From contig NZ_CP014226.1 in assembly GCF_001545155.1 (NCBI RefSeq), positions 2,392,931-2,456,930 of the forward strand: a stretch of DNA of 64,000 nucleotides, in the 5' to 3' direction. The DNA comes from Halomonas chromatireducens. Lineage in GTDB: Bacteria > Pseudomonadota > Gammaproteobacteria > Pseudomonadales > Halomonadaceae. The notes under the pieces are model-generated. The model saw only the letters and a program-made list of their open reading frames with translations, was not told where the DNA came from and searched no databases. A program made the position numbers and the translations under genes. Within the stretch, counting starts at the first letter, position 1. Every line of letters starts with the position of its first letter. This document shows, piece by piece, positions 10,316 to 20,115 of the stretch.

Positions 10316-13300
10316 ATGGAAGCATTTTCCCGGCGACCTTTAGAGATTGCAGCCCTGTTCGATACCGTCTCCGACCCGGTATGGATTTGTGACCCGGTGA
10401 GCCTGACGATCCAGGGCGCCAATCGCGCTGCTGTTGAGACCTTCCACTACGGTCCCGGGCTCCCGGACACCAAGATGATTCCGGACATCGTCCCGGGCGA
10501 AGACTTGGCCGGATTGCGGGCGGCGGTGAAAGACTTCCCACAACGATCCCGAGAAGCGAAAGATAGCTGGCGCATAACGTGCCGGGGCGGTGAGGTTCTC
10601 GAGGCACAAGTTCACTGGCGGCTACACGGGACCGATTCCGCCGAGATGCTGGTGGTGTCGATGCGCGACATCGGGTACGGGGGAGCGGAAAAGCTGGCGC
10701 CACAAGTATCAGAGCAGCAAGGCTTACCATGGAGCACAACTACCAGCGAGAATTTTTTCCGCGCCCTCTTCGAAGCGGCACCCGGCAGGATTCTTGTGCT
10801 CAACCCCGGAAGCTATCGGATCGTCGCCGTTTCCAATGCTTACCTGCAGGCCACCATGACCGAAAGGGCGGCCATCCTGGGCAAGCCGTTGTTCAAGGTG
10901 TTTCCGGATGACCCGAACGACCCCGAAGCGGACGGTACACGCCATCTTCGCGCCTCCCTTTCCCAGGTAGAAGCCAGTGGCTTGACCGATGTCATGGCCG
11001 TTCTGCGATACCCCATCCCCCGCCCAGCGAGCCAGGGCGGGGGCTTCGAGGAACGCTTCTGGAGCCCGGTCAACACCCCCGTGAACGGGCCGAATGGCAA
11101 AGTCGAGTTGATCATTCACCGGGTCGAAGACGTCACCGACTTCGTCAGGGAGGCGGGCGAAGAGCCAGCCCTGAGCGCGCTGGAGGACCGGGCCTCCCAC
11201 TTGCGCCAGGATATCATCCTGCGTTCTCGGGAGCTGCGGACGGCCTATGAAAGGCTCGCCGAGCAGACGAGTTACATGAGGGCGGCACAGCGCCTGCTGG
11301 GACTCGGCGTATGGAAAATGGATCTGCACACCCGGCGGCTGACCTGGCTGGACGACGTCCATCGCATCTACGGCGTCGATACGTTGTTCGAGGTGGGTGA
11401 CGTGGAAGGCTATCTAAAGCTGGTGCACCCCGCGGACCGGGAGGCCTTGGTGCGCAACCTGGAGGAGTGGTTGGCCGATCCCGGCGATCACTTCGAATTT
11501 CGGCATCGCATCCTGTGGCCGGATGGAGCCATCATCTACGTCAAAGGGCTGGCGGAGCTGGCGGAGGTCGACGGGCGGCGCCAGCTGACCGGCGTTGTCC
11601 AGGACGTGACGGATCAGGAGGTGACCGCCGCTGCCCTTTCCCGTGGCCAGAGCCTATCGCGGATCGCCGGAAAGGCCGCAAGTCTAGGCGGCTGGCGGGT
11701 GAACATGAAGGAGGGCGTTGTCGAATGGTCGGAAGAAACCGCCACCATTCACGAGATCGACGGGGTACCGCCGCGATACGCCGTCGAAGAGGCGATCAAG
11801 TTCTATGCCCCCGAGTATCGCGACACGATTTCTCGGGTATTTACCCGTTGTGTTGAAACCGGCACGCCTTTCGACGAAGTTCTGCAGATCATCACCGCCC
11901 GGGGCAACCGGCGCTGGGTGCGGACAATGGGGGAGGCGGAACGAAGCCCGGAGGGGGAAATCGTCGCGGTACAGGGGGGGTTCCAGGACATTACCGACCA
12001 GATCGGGGCACGCCGCGCCTACGAGGAATTGACCCAGAGGTTGCATCTCACCCTGGAGAACATGCGAGACCCCTTCATCCTGCTGGACGAAGAACTGCGC
12101 TTCGTTTTCGCCAATCCTGCGGCAGAAAAGGTGCTGGAACAACCTCGAGAATCAATGATCGGCAAACCCCTGGACGTCGCATTCCCCTTCGAGGACACCC
12201 CTTATTTCCAGGATCATTACCTGCGAGCCCTGGCGCGGCAGGAGAGCGAGCACTTTACCGCCCACTTCCAGCCACTGAATGCGATCTTCCGGGTCGACGC
12301 CCATCCCGTGCCCAACGGCCTGGCGGTGTACTTCTCGGATATCAGTCGGGAGCGCGAGCGGGAGGAACAGTTGCGCCTGCTGGAAGCCGCCGTATCCCGG
12401 CAGAACGACATGCTGTTGATCACCGAAGCGGCGCCCATCGATGGTCCCGAGGGGCCCCGGGTCGTCTATGTCAATGAGGCCTTTACCCGGCTGACCGGTT
12501 TTAGCCGGGATGAGATCATCGGCGCCACGCCCCGCCTCTTGCAGGGGCCCGGGACAGACCGCGCGGCCCTGGACCGGATCAAGGCCGCGTTGCGCCGCGC
12601 GTCGCCGATCCGGGAGGAATTGGTCAACTACACCAAGGCGGGCGACACTTACTGGCTTGAACTGGATATCGTGCCCTTGACCGACGAAGCAGGCCATCCC
12701 ACGCATTATGTCGCCGTAGAACGGGATATTACCGAGCGCAAGCGCCTGGAGGAGAACACACGCCTCAGCGAAGAGCGCTTCCACCTGGTGGCCCGGGCCA
12801 CCCACGACGTCATCTGGGACTGGGACCTGGTGCAAAGCAAGGTCTGGTGGAACGAGAGTATCGAGACCCTGTTCGGCCATGATCGAAGCCGGATGGAGCC
12901 CGGGCCCGAGTCCTGGGCCCTTCGGATCCACAAGGCGGACAGGGAAGCCGTCCTGGCCGGTGTCCACGAGGTGGTCGATGGCGATGCCAGCAATTGGGTC
13001 GACGAATATCGCTTCCTGCACGCGGACGGGAGCGCCCGCACCGTGATCGACCGCGGCTTTGTGCTGCGGGATAGTAACGGCAGAGCCGTGCGGATGCTGG
13101 GTAGCATGCAGGACATCACTCAGCAGCGACAGGTAGCCGAAGAGCTTCGCCAGGCCCAGAAGCTGGAGGCGGTGGGGCAACTCACCGGCGGCGTGGCCCA
13201 CGATTTCAACAACCTCTTGACGGTGATCCTGGGGAACGCCGAGTTACTCACGGAGGAACTGGCCGGCAACGCCCAGCTGCGCGCCTTGGCTGATATGACG

Positions 13301-14287
13301 GCAAGTGCTGCAACACGCGGGGCCGAGCTCACCAATCGCCTGCTGGCCTTTGCCCGTCGCCAGGCATTGGAGCCCCAAGTCTTGAACGTCAACCGCCTGG
13401 TGGCGGGAATGGAAGATCTCCTGCGACGGACCCTTCACGAAAGCATCGAAATCGAGCGTGTTCAGGCCGGTGGGCTGTGGAGCGTCGAGGTCGACGCCGG
13501 CCAGCTCGAATCGGCGATCCTCAACCTGGCCCTCAATGCCCGTGACGCCATGCCCGGCGGGGGACGACTTACCATCGAGACCGCCAACGCAATGCTGGAC
13601 GACAGCTACGCGGACAATCACCGGGAGGTCAAGGCAGGGCAGTACGTGCTGATTTCCCTGTCCGACACGGGAACGGGGATGCCAAAAGATGTCGCCCGGC
13701 AGGCATTCGAGCCCTTCTTTACCACCAAGAAGGACGGCCAGGGCAGTGGCCTGGGTCTAAGCATGGTGTACGGCTTCGTCAAGCAATCCGCGGGGCATAT
13801 CAAGATCTACTCTGAGGTTGGCGAAGGGACCACCATCAAACTCTACTTTCCCCGCTCCCGAACGGGGGCGGGGATGGCGGTCTGCGCAGCGACCTCGTCC
13901 CCGGTCGAAGGCGGCGACGAGCATATCCTGGTGGTGGAAGATGACGCCCTGGTGCGCCGGTATGTCGCTACCCTGCTGCAAGGACTTGGCTATCGGGTCA
14001 CCAGTGCGGAGTCGGGACAACACGCCTTGGCGATCATTGAAACCCAGGCCGACATCGACCTGCTGTTCACCGACGTTGTCATGCCCGGCGGCATCAACGG
14101 CCGTCAGCTGGCGGACCGTGCCAGCGTTCTTCGGCCCGGCCTCAAGATACTCTTCACTTCCGGCTATACCGAGAATGCCATCGTGCATCATGGCCGGCTG
14201 GACCCGGGAGTACAGTTGCTCAGCAAGCCCTACCGCCGACAGGAGCTGGCGGCCAAGGTCCGCAAAGTCTTGTCGGAGGCCGGGTGA
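10316..14287 (+). CDS. Large hybrid histidine kinase with seven PAS domains and a receiver
   Basis: The roughly 1323-residue cytoplasmic protein carries about seven PAS domains before a HisKA domain ([14 protein letters not shown], about residue 960). A HATPase domain follows ([26 protein letters not shown]), then a receiver with Asp in [11 protein letters not shown]. The second PAS domain is clearly homologous to the second PAS of the kinase at 5255 (shared VLRYPIP and GGFEER blocks), so the two kinases are paralogues. The sixth PAS, near residue 735, resembles a LOV domain but reads [11 protein letters not shown] where light-sensing LOV proteins have a cysteine. AGGAG sits 6 bases before the ATG at 10316; a GTG at 10313 is the alternative. 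The ligand is unknown. Confidence 0.85.
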   Translation: MEAFSRRPLEIAALFDTVSDPVWICDPVSLTIQGANRAAVETFHYGPGLPDTKMIPDIVPGEDLAGLRAAVKDFPQRSREAKDSWRITCRGGEVLEAQVHWRLHGTDSAEMLVVSMRDIGYGGAEKLAPQVSEQQGLPWSTTTSENFFRALFEAAPGRILVLNPGSYRIVAVSNAYLQATMTERAAILGKPLFKVFPDDPNDPEADGTRHLRASLSQVEASGLTDVMAVLRYPIPRPASQGGGFEERFWSPVNTPVNGPNGKVELIIHRVEDVTDFVREAGEEPALSALEDRASHLRQDIILRSRELRTAYERLAEQTSYMRAAQRLLGLGVWKMDLHTRRLTWLDDVHRIYGVDTLFEVGDVEGYLKLVHPADREALVRNLEEWLADPGDHFEFRHRILWPDGAIIYVKGLAELAEVDGRRQLTGVVQDVTDQEVTAAALSRGQSLSRIAGKAASLGGWRVNMKEGVVEWSEETATIHEIDGVPPRYAVEEAIKFYAPEYRDTISRVFTRCVETGTPFDEVLQIITARGNRRWVRTMGEAERSPEGEIVAVQGGFQDITDQIGARRAYEELTQRLHLTLENMRDPFILLDEELRFVFANPAAEKVLEQPRESMIGKPLDVAFPFEDTPYFQDHYLRALARQESEHFTAHFQPLNAIFRVDAHPVPNGLAVYFSDISREREREEQLRLLEAAVSRQNDMLLITEAAPIDGPEGPRVVYVNEAFTRLTGFSRDEIIGATPRLLQGPGTDRAALDRIKAALRRASPIREELVNYTKAGDTYWLELDIVPLTDEAGHPTHYVAVERDITERKRLEENTRLSEERFHLVARATHDVIWDWDLVQSKVWWNESIETLFGHDRSRMEPGPESWALRIHKADREAVLAGVHEVVDGDASNWVDEYRFLHADGSARTVIDRGFVLRDSNGRAVRMLGSMQDITQQRQVAEELRQAQKLEAVGQLTGGVAHDFNNLLTVILGNAELLTEELAGNAQLRALADMTASAATRGAELTNRLLAFARRQALEPQVLNVNRLVAGMEDLLRRTLHESIEIERVQAGGLWSVEVDAGQLESAILNLALNARDAMPGGGRLTIETANAMLDDSYADNHREVKAGQYVLISLSDTGTGMPKDVARQAFEPFFTTKKDGQGSGLGLSMVYGFVKQSAGHIKIYSEVGEGTTIKLYFPRSRTGAGMAVCAATSSPVEGGDEHILVVEDDALVRRYVATLLQGLGYRVTSAESGQHALAIIETQADIDLLFTDVVMPGGINGRQLADRASVLRPGLKILFTSGYTENAIVHHGRLDPGVQLLSKPYRRQELAAKVRKVLSEAG

Positions 14288-14312
14288 TTCAGCCTATCTG
14301 CTCTATTTGCAT

Positions 14313-14412
14313 CTAGGTGTAGGGTCCCGGATGATCGGATCGCCTATAGAAGTTATCCTCTGCTAGCAGCGAGGGAGCTTCTTCAGCAATTCATCCGGGA
14401 CCCTACAGCTAG
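14313..14412. mobile_element. MITE-like element with CTAG flanks
   Basis: Terminal inverted repeats of 18 bp (GTGTAGGGTCCCGGATGA at the left; the right end differs only at its first base) bound a 92-bp non-coding core at 14317-14408. Each end is flanked directly by CTAG. A 4-bp CTAG duplication is typical of IS5-group insertions, so this looks like a non-autonomous miniature element. No transposase copy is in the window. It sits between the large kinase and gmk. Confidence 0.65.
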
Positions 14413-14669
14413 GCTATATCCATTGGTACAGGCTTGAGGGGTGGCGCTCTTGGTGACGGAACGCCCCTCCGTGACCAGAGGACCTCTCCTCTCTAGGATT
14501 CGCTGGTGTTCCGCTGCTGACTCATGGACCCTCCAGATGCCTTCATCAATCGGCCTCGAGGAGTTCACAAGACCCGACACGATTCAGCGCGATGCGGATT
14601 CATGCGATACTTCGCACTTTTCTCACGGCACACGCCGCTCCACCCAGTTGCCAATCAGGGATGCTGACC
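14413..14669. other. Intergenic DNA upstream of gmk
   Basis: This stretch completes the 382-base gap between the kinase gene and gmk. I see no coding sequence with family features and no clear promoter; the gmk promoter is presumably here. AGGG lies 9 bases before the gmk start. Confidence 0.4.
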
Positions 14670-15284
14670 ATGCCCCAGGGTACGCTCTTCATCATTTCCG
14701 CCCCCTCCGGCGCCGGCAAGACCACACTGGTGCGAGAGCTGATCGAAAGCCTCGACGGCATCCAGGTCTCGGTGTCGCATACTACCCGGAAACAACGCCG
14801 TGGCGAGGTTGACGGGGTGAACTACCATTTCGTCGACGTGGCGGCCTTCGAGGCAATGATCGAGCGCGGCGAGTTCTTCGAATACGCCCGGGTGTTCGAC
14901 AACTATTACGGCTCGTCGCGCCCATCGGTTGAAGTGATGCTCAATGCCGGACAGGATGTGATCCTCGAGATCGACTGGCAGGGCGCCCGCCAGGTACGCG
15001 AGCAGATGCGCGATGCGGTATCGATTTTCATCCTGCCGCCCTCCCGTGACGAGCTGGAGCGCCGCCTGGCCAGCCGCGGCACCGACGAGCACGCCACCAT
15101 CGCCAGACGCATGCGCGATGCAGTCAGCGAGATGTCACATTACGACGAGTACGACTACCTGGTGGTCAACGACGATTTCACCACCGCCCTGCGCGAACTG
15201 CAGTCGCTGGTGATCAGCCGACGCTTGAGCCTTGCCCGGGTTCAGAAAGAGCACGGCCCGCTGTTGGCGGCGCTTTTATCATAA
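14670..15284 (+). CDS. gmk: Guanylate kinase
   Basis: The 204-residue protein phosphorylates GMP to GDP with ATP. The P-loop SAPSGAGKTT is at residues 10-19, followed by the GMP-binding segment VSHTTRKQRRGEVDGVNYHF and FFEYARVFDNYYGSS. DVILEIDWQGARQVR and the lid region with RRLASRG also match. Length matches the family. The start at 14670 is preferred over 14661 because AGGG is well spaced from it and MPQGTLFIISAPSGAGK aligns with known Gmk N-termini. It is followed by rpoZ and spoT in the standard gammaproteobacterial order. Confidence 0.95.
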   Translation: MPQGTLFIISAPSGAGKTTLVRELIESLDGIQVSVSHTTRKQRRGEVDGVNYHFVDVAAFEAMIERGEFFEYARVFDNYYGSSRPSVEVMLNAGQDVILEIDWQGARQVREQMRDAVSIFILPPSRDELERRLASRGTDEHATIARRMRDAVSEMSHYDEYDYLVVNDDFTTALRELQSLVISRRLSLARVQKEHGPLLAALLS

Positions 15285-15348
15285 CCAGCCCCGGGCGCTT
15301 GTCATAACGGCTGTGTGGCTTGTCCTGACCAGCCACGGGCGCTTGTCA
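15284..15348. repeat. 21-bp direct repeat pair between gmk and rpoZ
   Basis: ACCAGCC-C/A-CGGGCGCTTGTCA occurs twice, starting at 15284 and 15328, with one mismatch. The second copy contains the likely -35 of the rpoZ promoter. Function is unknown; it may be a simple duplication. Confidence 0.5.
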
Positions 15349-15372
15349 GGGACGCCGGACGTCGAGTAATCT
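15343..15372 (+). promoter_or_regulatory. Predicted sigma-70 promoter for rpoZ-spoT
   Basis: TTGTCA (15343-15348) and TAATCT (15367-15372) are separated by 18 bases and lie about 70 bases before the rpoZ start. This is the best match in the gmk-rpoZ gap, judged by eye only. Confidence 0.4.
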
Positions 15373-15442
15373 AGTCTGTCCTGTTCCATTTCGAATTTCC
15401 GGTTGCGGCCGGGGACATCCACTGCTTTTCAGGAATACCTAC

Positions 15443-15703
15443 ATGGCGCGTGTCACCGTCGAAGATTGTCTGGAAAACGTCGAGAACCGTTTCAAGCTGG
15501 TGATGATCTCCACCCAGCGCGCTCGCCAACTCGCTCGCGGCTCCCGCGACGCCCAGCTGCCCTGGGAAAACGACAAGCCCACCGTGATGGCCCTGCGCGA
15601 AATTGCCGCCGGCCTGGTCGACAAGAGCGTGCTGGACGAGCCGATCGAGGCACCGGTCCGAATTCGCCATGAAGGCGAACCGGGCATCGCCATCGAGGAG
15701 TAA
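15443..15703 (+). CDS. rpoZ: RNA polymerase omega subunit
   Basis: The 86-residue protein starts [17 protein letters not shown] and continues with [13 protein letters not shown] and [11 protein letters not shown], the conserved core of omega. Omega helps assemble RNA polymerase and forms part of the ppGpp-binding site 1 with the beta-prime subunit. The next gene, spoT, controls ppGpp, so the pairing makes functional sense. The stop is only 22 bases from spoT, so they are probably co-transcribed. Confidence 0.96.
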   Translation: MARVTVEDCLENVENRFKLVMISTQRARQLARGSRDAQLPWENDKPTVMALREIAAGLVDKSVLDEPIEAPVRIRHEGEPGIAIEE

Positions 15704-15725
15704 GGCCAGCACTCAAGGCGCGCTA

Positions 15726-17861
15726 ATGTTCACCATCGACGACCTGGCCGACCGACTCGGCGGCTACCTACCTTCCGACGAGATCCAGCAGGTCAAGCGC
15801 GCCTTCTACTACGCCGAGCAGGCCCATGACGGGCAGCGGCGGCGTTCAGGCGAGCCCTACGTGACTCACCCCCTGGCCGTTGCCAATATCCTCGCCAACA
15901 TGCATATGGACCATCAGAGCCTGATGTCGGCCATGCTGCACGACGTAATCGAGGATACCGGGGTCTCCAAGGAAGCGCTTGCCGAACAGTTCGGCAAGCC
16001 GGTGGCGGAACTGGTCGATGGCGTATCCAAGCTGACCCAGATCACCTTCGAGGACAAGGCGGTCGCCCAGGCCGAGAACTTCCAGAAGATGGTGCTGGCG
16101 ATGTCGCGGGACATTCGCGTCATTATCGTCAAACTCGCCGACCGGCTGCACAACATGCGCACCCTGGGTGCCCTGCGTCCCGAGAAAAAGCGCCGCATCG
16201 CCCGCGAGACCCTTGAAATTTACGCCCGTATCGCCAGCCGGCTGGGCATCAACACCATCCGGGTGGAGCTCGAGGACCTCTCCTTTCAGGCACTGCATCC
16301 GATGCGTGCCGAGCGCATCAAGCGCGCCGTCTCCAGCGCCCGCGGTCATCGCCGCTCGGCGATCCGCCAGATCCAGAACGCATTGCAGCAGAGCCTCGAT
16401 GACGAACAACTCTCCGGCACAGTGATCGGTCGCCAGAAGCACTTGCTTTCCATCTACAAGAAGATGCGCGACCAGCGCAAGCCGTTCGCCGAGATCATGG
16501 ATGTGTTCGGCTTTCGCATCATCACCGAGGACGTCGACAGCTGCTACCGCATCCTCGGCGTGGTGCATAACCTCTACAAGCCGGTTCCCGGGCGCTTCAA
16601 GGACTATATCGCCATACCCAAGGCGAACGGCTACCAGAGCCTGCATACCACCCTGTTCGGCAGCGGTGGCATGCCGATTGAGGTACAGATCCGTACCCGC
16701 GAGATGGAGGCCATGGCCAACAACGGCATCGCCGCCCACTGGCTCTACAAGGCGGGGCAGACCGATCACCCCATCGCCGAAGGCAGCCACGCCCGCGCCC
16801 GGGAGTGGGTCAAGGGCCTGCTCGAAATGCAGCGCCACGCCGGCGACTCGCTGGAGTTCATCGAGCACGTCAAGAACGACCTGTTTCCCGACGACATCTA
16901 TGTCTTCACGCCTCGCGGCGACATCATGGAGCTGCCCCAGGGCGCCACGGTCATCGACTTCGCCTATGCGGTACACACCGACATCGGCAATAACTGCATC
17001 GCGTGTCGCATCGATCGTCACCTGGCTCCGCTCTCCACCCGCCTGGAAAGCGGCCAGACGCTAGAGATCATCACTGCTCCCGGCGCCAAACCCAATCTCG
17101 CCTGGCTCAATTTCGTGGTTACCGCCAAGGCACGCTCGGCGATCCGCCATGCGCTAAAGCACCAGCAGCATACCGAAGCCGTGCAACTGGGCCGACGGAT
17201 GCTCAACAAGGCTCTGAGCGAATTCGAGACCAGCCTGGAAGAGCTACCGGAGCACGTCCTGCCTCAGGTGCTGGACGACCTGTCGCTCAAGCAGGAGGAT
17301 AGCCTGCTGGAGGCCATCGGCTTGGGGACACGGGTAGCCTATGTGGTGGCCAGGCACCTGGTCGATGCCCTCCACGGCGACAAAGCCGACGACAGCCCGC
17401 GCTCCCTACAGCCCCACGGTCCCATCGTGATAAGCGGTGCCGAAGGCATGGTGATCAAGTTTGCCCGCTGCTGTCACCCGCTGCCCGGCGACCCGGTGAT
17501 CGGGCACCTCTCGGTGGGCAAAGGGATCGTGGTACACCGCACCGAATGCCGTAATCTCGATGAGCTGAAGAGCGACCCCGACAAGCTGCTCGCCCTGGAG
17601 TGGTCCGCCGATATCGACGAGGACTTCCCCGTGGCCCTGCGACTGGAAATCGAGAGCCGCCGTGGCCTGGTTGCCGAACTGGCCAGCCTGGTCACCGATG
17701 CCGATGCCAATATCGAGCGCATCGGCATCGAGGAGCGCGACGTACGCCTCTCCATCGTCCACTTGACCCTGGCGGTGCATAACCGTGTGCATCTCGCCCG
17801 TATCATCAAGCGTATCCGCAACCTGCCACAGGTCGGCAAGATCACCCGCGTCGGCAACTGA
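15726..17861 (+). CDS. spoT: Bifunctional (p)ppGpp synthetase/hydrolase SpoT
   Basis: The 711-residue protein has an N-terminal HD hydrolase domain (HPLAVANIL, HDVIEDTG, KLADRLHNM), a synthetase domain (YKKMRDQRKPFAEIMDVFGFR and DYIAIPKANGYQSLHTTLF), a TGS domain near residues 385-450, a zinc-finger-like helical part (ARCCHPLPGDPVIG) and a C-terminal ACT domain. The intact HDxxED motif argues for SpoT rather than RelA. It adjusts the stringent-response alarmone in the cytoplasm. The start at 15726 gives the family N-terminus MFTIDDLADRL; longer in-frame sequence upstream overlaps rpoZ and is not conserved. Confidence 0.96.
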   Translation: MFTIDDLADRLGGYLPSDEIQQVKRAFYYAEQAHDGQRRRSGEPYVTHPLAVANILANMHMDHQSLMSAMLHDVIEDTGVSKEALAEQFGKPVAELVDGVSKLTQITFEDKAVAQAENFQKMVLAMSRDIRVIIVKLADRLHNMRTLGALRPEKKRRIARETLEIYARIASRLGINTIRVELEDLSFQALHPMRAERIKRAVSSARGHRRSAIRQIQNALQQSLDDEQLSGTVIGRQKHLLSIYKKMRDQRKPFAEIMDVFGFRIITEDVDSCYRILGVVHNLYKPVPGRFKDYIAIPKANGYQSLHTTLFGSGGMPIEVQIRTREMEAMANNGIAAHWLYKAGQTDHPIAEGSHARAREWVKGLLEMQRHAGDSLEFIEHVKNDLFPDDIYVFTPRGDIMELPQGATVIDFAYAVHTDIGNNCIACRIDRHLAPLSTRLESGQTLEIITAPGAKPNLAWLNFVVTAKARSAIRHALKHQQHTEAVQLGRRMLNKALSEFETSLEELPEHVLPQVLDDLSLKQEDSLLEAIGLGTRVAYVVARHLVDALHGDKADDSPRSLQPHGPIVISGAEGMVIKFARCCHPLPGDPVIGHLSVGKGIVVHRTECRNLDELKSDPDKLLALEWSADIDEDFPVALRLEIESRRGLVAELASLVTDADANIERIGIEERDVRLSIVHLTLAVHNRVHLARIIKRIRNLPQVGKITRVGN

Positions 17862-17954
17862 CGTCATTCGATCCACTGGCCGCCCATGGTGCGGTCAGCA
17901 GCGTCACTTCGACGATCCCACTTTTCATTCACTACGAACAGAAGGAGCTTCTCC

Positions 17955-18344
17955 ATGAGCAACAAGGCCGTCATCAACACCGACAAGGCACCCGCTGCCA
18001 TCGGCCCCTACTCCCAGGCGATCAAGGCCGGCAATACCATCTATCTATCCGGCCAGATTCCCCTCGATCCGGCCACCATGGCGCTGGTGTCCGACGATTT
18101 CGAGGACCAGGCCCGTCAGGTATTCACCAATCTCAAGGCCGTCTGCGAAGAGGCCGCCGGCTCGCTGGGCGAAATCGTCAAGCTCAACCTCTACCTGGTG
18201 GATCTGGACAATTTCGCCATCGTCAACAAGGTGATGGAGGAGTTCTTCGACAAGCCCTACCCTGCCCGCGCCGCGGTGGGCGTCAAGGCGCTGCCCAAGG
18301 GCGCCCAGTTCGAGGCGGAAGCTGTAATGGTCATCGGCGACTAG
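17955..18344 (+). CDS. ridA: RidA family reactive enamine/imine deaminase
   Basis: The 129-residue protein matches RidA (YjgF/YER057c/UK114), which hydrolyses 2-aminoacrylate and similar reactive imines from PLP enzymes to 2-keto acids and ammonia. [20 protein letters not shown] and the substrate-binding arginine in [17 protein letters not shown] are present. The start at 17955 has AAGGAG 8 bases upstream. It follows spoT by 93 bases, the same order as in Pseudomonas and E. coli relatives. Confidence 0.95.
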   Translation: MSNKAVINTDKAPAAIGPYSQAIKAGNTIYLSGQIPLDPATMALVSDDFEDQARQVFTNLKAVCEEAAGSLGEIVKLNLYLVDLDNFAIVNKVMEEFFDKPYPARAAVGVKALPKGAQFEAEAVMVIGD

Positions 18345-18402
18345 GAAAGGCGGACTCGCTACTGCGCTCGAGACGCGACTCCATCCTTTTCGGCTTTAAT
18401 CG

Positions 18403-18915
18403 ATGCGACTCTTCCTGGCCCTAACCCCGCCGCCCGAGCTGCGCAGGCGGCTCGGTGAGCTGGCGGATTTCGCCCACGCCCGCTGCGGCGGGCGACGCAT
18501 GCCGGACGAGAGCCTGCACCTGACGCTCGCCTTTCTCGGCGAGGTTGAGGAGGGGCAGGCCCTCGAGCTCGCCGAATGGGTGCAGGGCCTTGCCATCGCG
18601 CCCGGCGAGTGGCGCCTCGACGGCTGGGGCTGCTTCAAGCGCCCCGGTATCGTCTGGGTCGGGAGCCAGGCACCCGACCCGACGCTGGAAGAGCTGCAGC
18701 ACGAGCTCTGGCAAGGCCTGGAGGCCCGTGGCTTGACCGGCCGTCCAGGCAGGTTCGTCCCTCATGTCACTCTGCTGCGGCGCGCTGCCTCACTCGATAC
18801 TGACTGCTTTCCAGAATTGGACCTTGGCTGGCCGTATAAGGAAGTTGAGCTGATCCAATCCCTCACCGATAAACACGGTGCGCGTTACCGCACCCTGGCC
18901 GTATCGAAGGGCTGA
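18403..18915 (+). CDS. thpR: RNA 2',3'-cyclic phosphodiesterase (2H family)
   Basis: The 170-residue protein has the two 2H phosphoesterase motifs: HLTLAFLG near residue 39 and HVTLLR near residue 124, with RLFLALTPP at the N-terminus. Members open 2',3'-cyclic phosphates in RNA to 2'-phosphates; E. coli ThpR was first described as a 2'-5' RNA ligase. The physiological RNA substrate is unclear. Length is typical. The region after it (18916-19161) holds no gene I can recognise. Confidence 0.85.
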   Translation: MRLFLALTPPPELRRRLGELADFAHARCGGRRMPDESLHLTLAFLGEVEEGQALELAEWVQGLAIAPGEWRLDGWGCFKRPGIVWVGSQAPDPTLEELQHELWQGLEARGLTGRPGRFVPHVTLLRRAASLDTDCFPELDLGWPYKEVELIQSLTDKHGARYRTLAVSKG

Positions 18916-19161
18916 GGCCTTAGAAAAAGCGCACCAATAATTCGCTTACCAATTATTGGCGCTCCAACAAATGGAGAGCAAGGCACTTCGGACAATACCG
19001 ATGCTCCCGCTCTGGGCTGTCAGACGATCGCCGACAGTGAAGCCGACCTGCATGTGGCTGGCGGAGCGATCAGCGAATCAAACGCAGCATCAAGCGACCC
19101 GGCGATGGCTTCGAGGTATCAACTCTGGACTATCGCCGAGCGCTCGCAACGGTGAACCGGC

Positions 19162-20034
19162 CTAGACCGGCTCCGGCAGGAAGCCACCCTCTTTCATCAC
19201 CTGGGCATAGCCGTCACGGTAGCTGGGGTAGCGGAAGGTGTAGCCGGTCTCAAGCAGTCGGGTATTGTCGCAGCGCTTGCTGGCACGCTTGCGCAACGGC
19301 GCCTGGATGACTTCCGTGGGCTCCACCTTGAGTTTGCCCGCCATCCAGGCCATGACTTCGTAGAGCGGGTCCGGGGCGCAGTCGCTGGCCAGATAGAGGT
19401 CCTCCAGCGGCTTTCCTGACTCGCTGAGTTCGATCAGGTGCTTGAGCACGCCGGCACAGTCGTCGCGATGGATGCGGTTGGAGTACATGGGCGGGGTCGC
19501 CGGCGCAATGCGGCCTTCCAGCACCTGTCGGATCAGGCGGTCACGGCCTGGCCCGTAGATGCCGGAAAAGCGCACCGCCGTGCCGGGTATCGGGCTATCA
19601 TGAAGAGCCTGTTCCGCTTCCCGCATCAGCACCCCGGAGAAGCCGGGTGCCTCGGCAGGGCTCTCTTCGTTCACCAGCTCGCCTTCCTTCTGGCTGTAGA
19701 CGCTGGTTGAAGAGACGAACAGAATTCGCTGCGGCGCGCTATCGCGCCCCTCGTAGGTACGCAGTACCGACTGGAGACCATCGAGATAGGCGGCACGGTA
19801 GGCGGCCTCCTCGAAGCGGTCGGCGCTGAGTACATAGACCACGAAATCGGCGTCGGGAAGCTTGGCCAGTGCAGCTTCGTCGCTGAGGTCCAGTGCCAGG
19901 GGCTCGATGCCGCTGCCCTCCAGTGCCGCTACCCCGCGTCGAGCACCAATGACCCGATGACCCGCCGCGATCAGCTCGCCGCCGAGTACCATGCCGATAT
20001 CGCCACAACCTAGAATCAATGTCGTTTTCTTCAC
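19162..20034 (-). CDS. SDR/YeeZ-like NAD(P)-dependent epimerase family protein
   Basis: The 290-residue protein has a Rossmann nucleotide-binding start (TTLILGCGDIGMVLG) and the extended SDR features FVSSTSVYSQ and FSGIYGPGRDRL. The usual catalytic YxxxK is not evident, as in YeeZ-like atypical SDRs, so the activity is uncertain. A GTG start at 20034 (VKKTTLIL) is preferred because AGGGGG lies upstream and it matches relatives; an in-frame ATG at 20076 is possible. It is divergent from oxyR. Substrate unknown. Confidence 0.7.
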   Translation of the reverse strand: MKKTTLILGCGDIGMVLGGELIAAGHRVIGARRGVAALEGSGIEPLALDLSDEAALAKLPDADFVVYVLSADRFEEAAYRAAYLDGLQSVLRTYEGRDSAPQRILFVSSTSVYSQKEGELVNEESPAEAPGFSGVLMREAEQALHDSPIPGTAVRFSGIYGPGRDRLIRQVLEGRIAPATPPMYSNRIHRDDCAGVLKHLIELSESGKPLEDLYLASDCAPDPLYEVMAWMAGKLKVEPTEVIQAPLRKRASKRCDNTRLLETGYTFRYPSYRDGYAQVMKEGGFLPEPV

Positions 20035-20115
20035 CTTTCTCTCGCCCCCTGATAAAAAGTCCCTATTGATATCCATACATCTATCGTCCGAGAGGATGCC
20101 CGAAGGGCACCAACC

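Noticed and set aside
12480..12760. Blue-light LOV photosensor domain
   Set aside because: The cysteine that forms the flavin adduct is missing, so photochemistry of the usual type is not expected.
18956..19165. A 69-codon gene after thpR
   Set aside because: No recognisable motif or start signal; it overlaps the converging gene's end.
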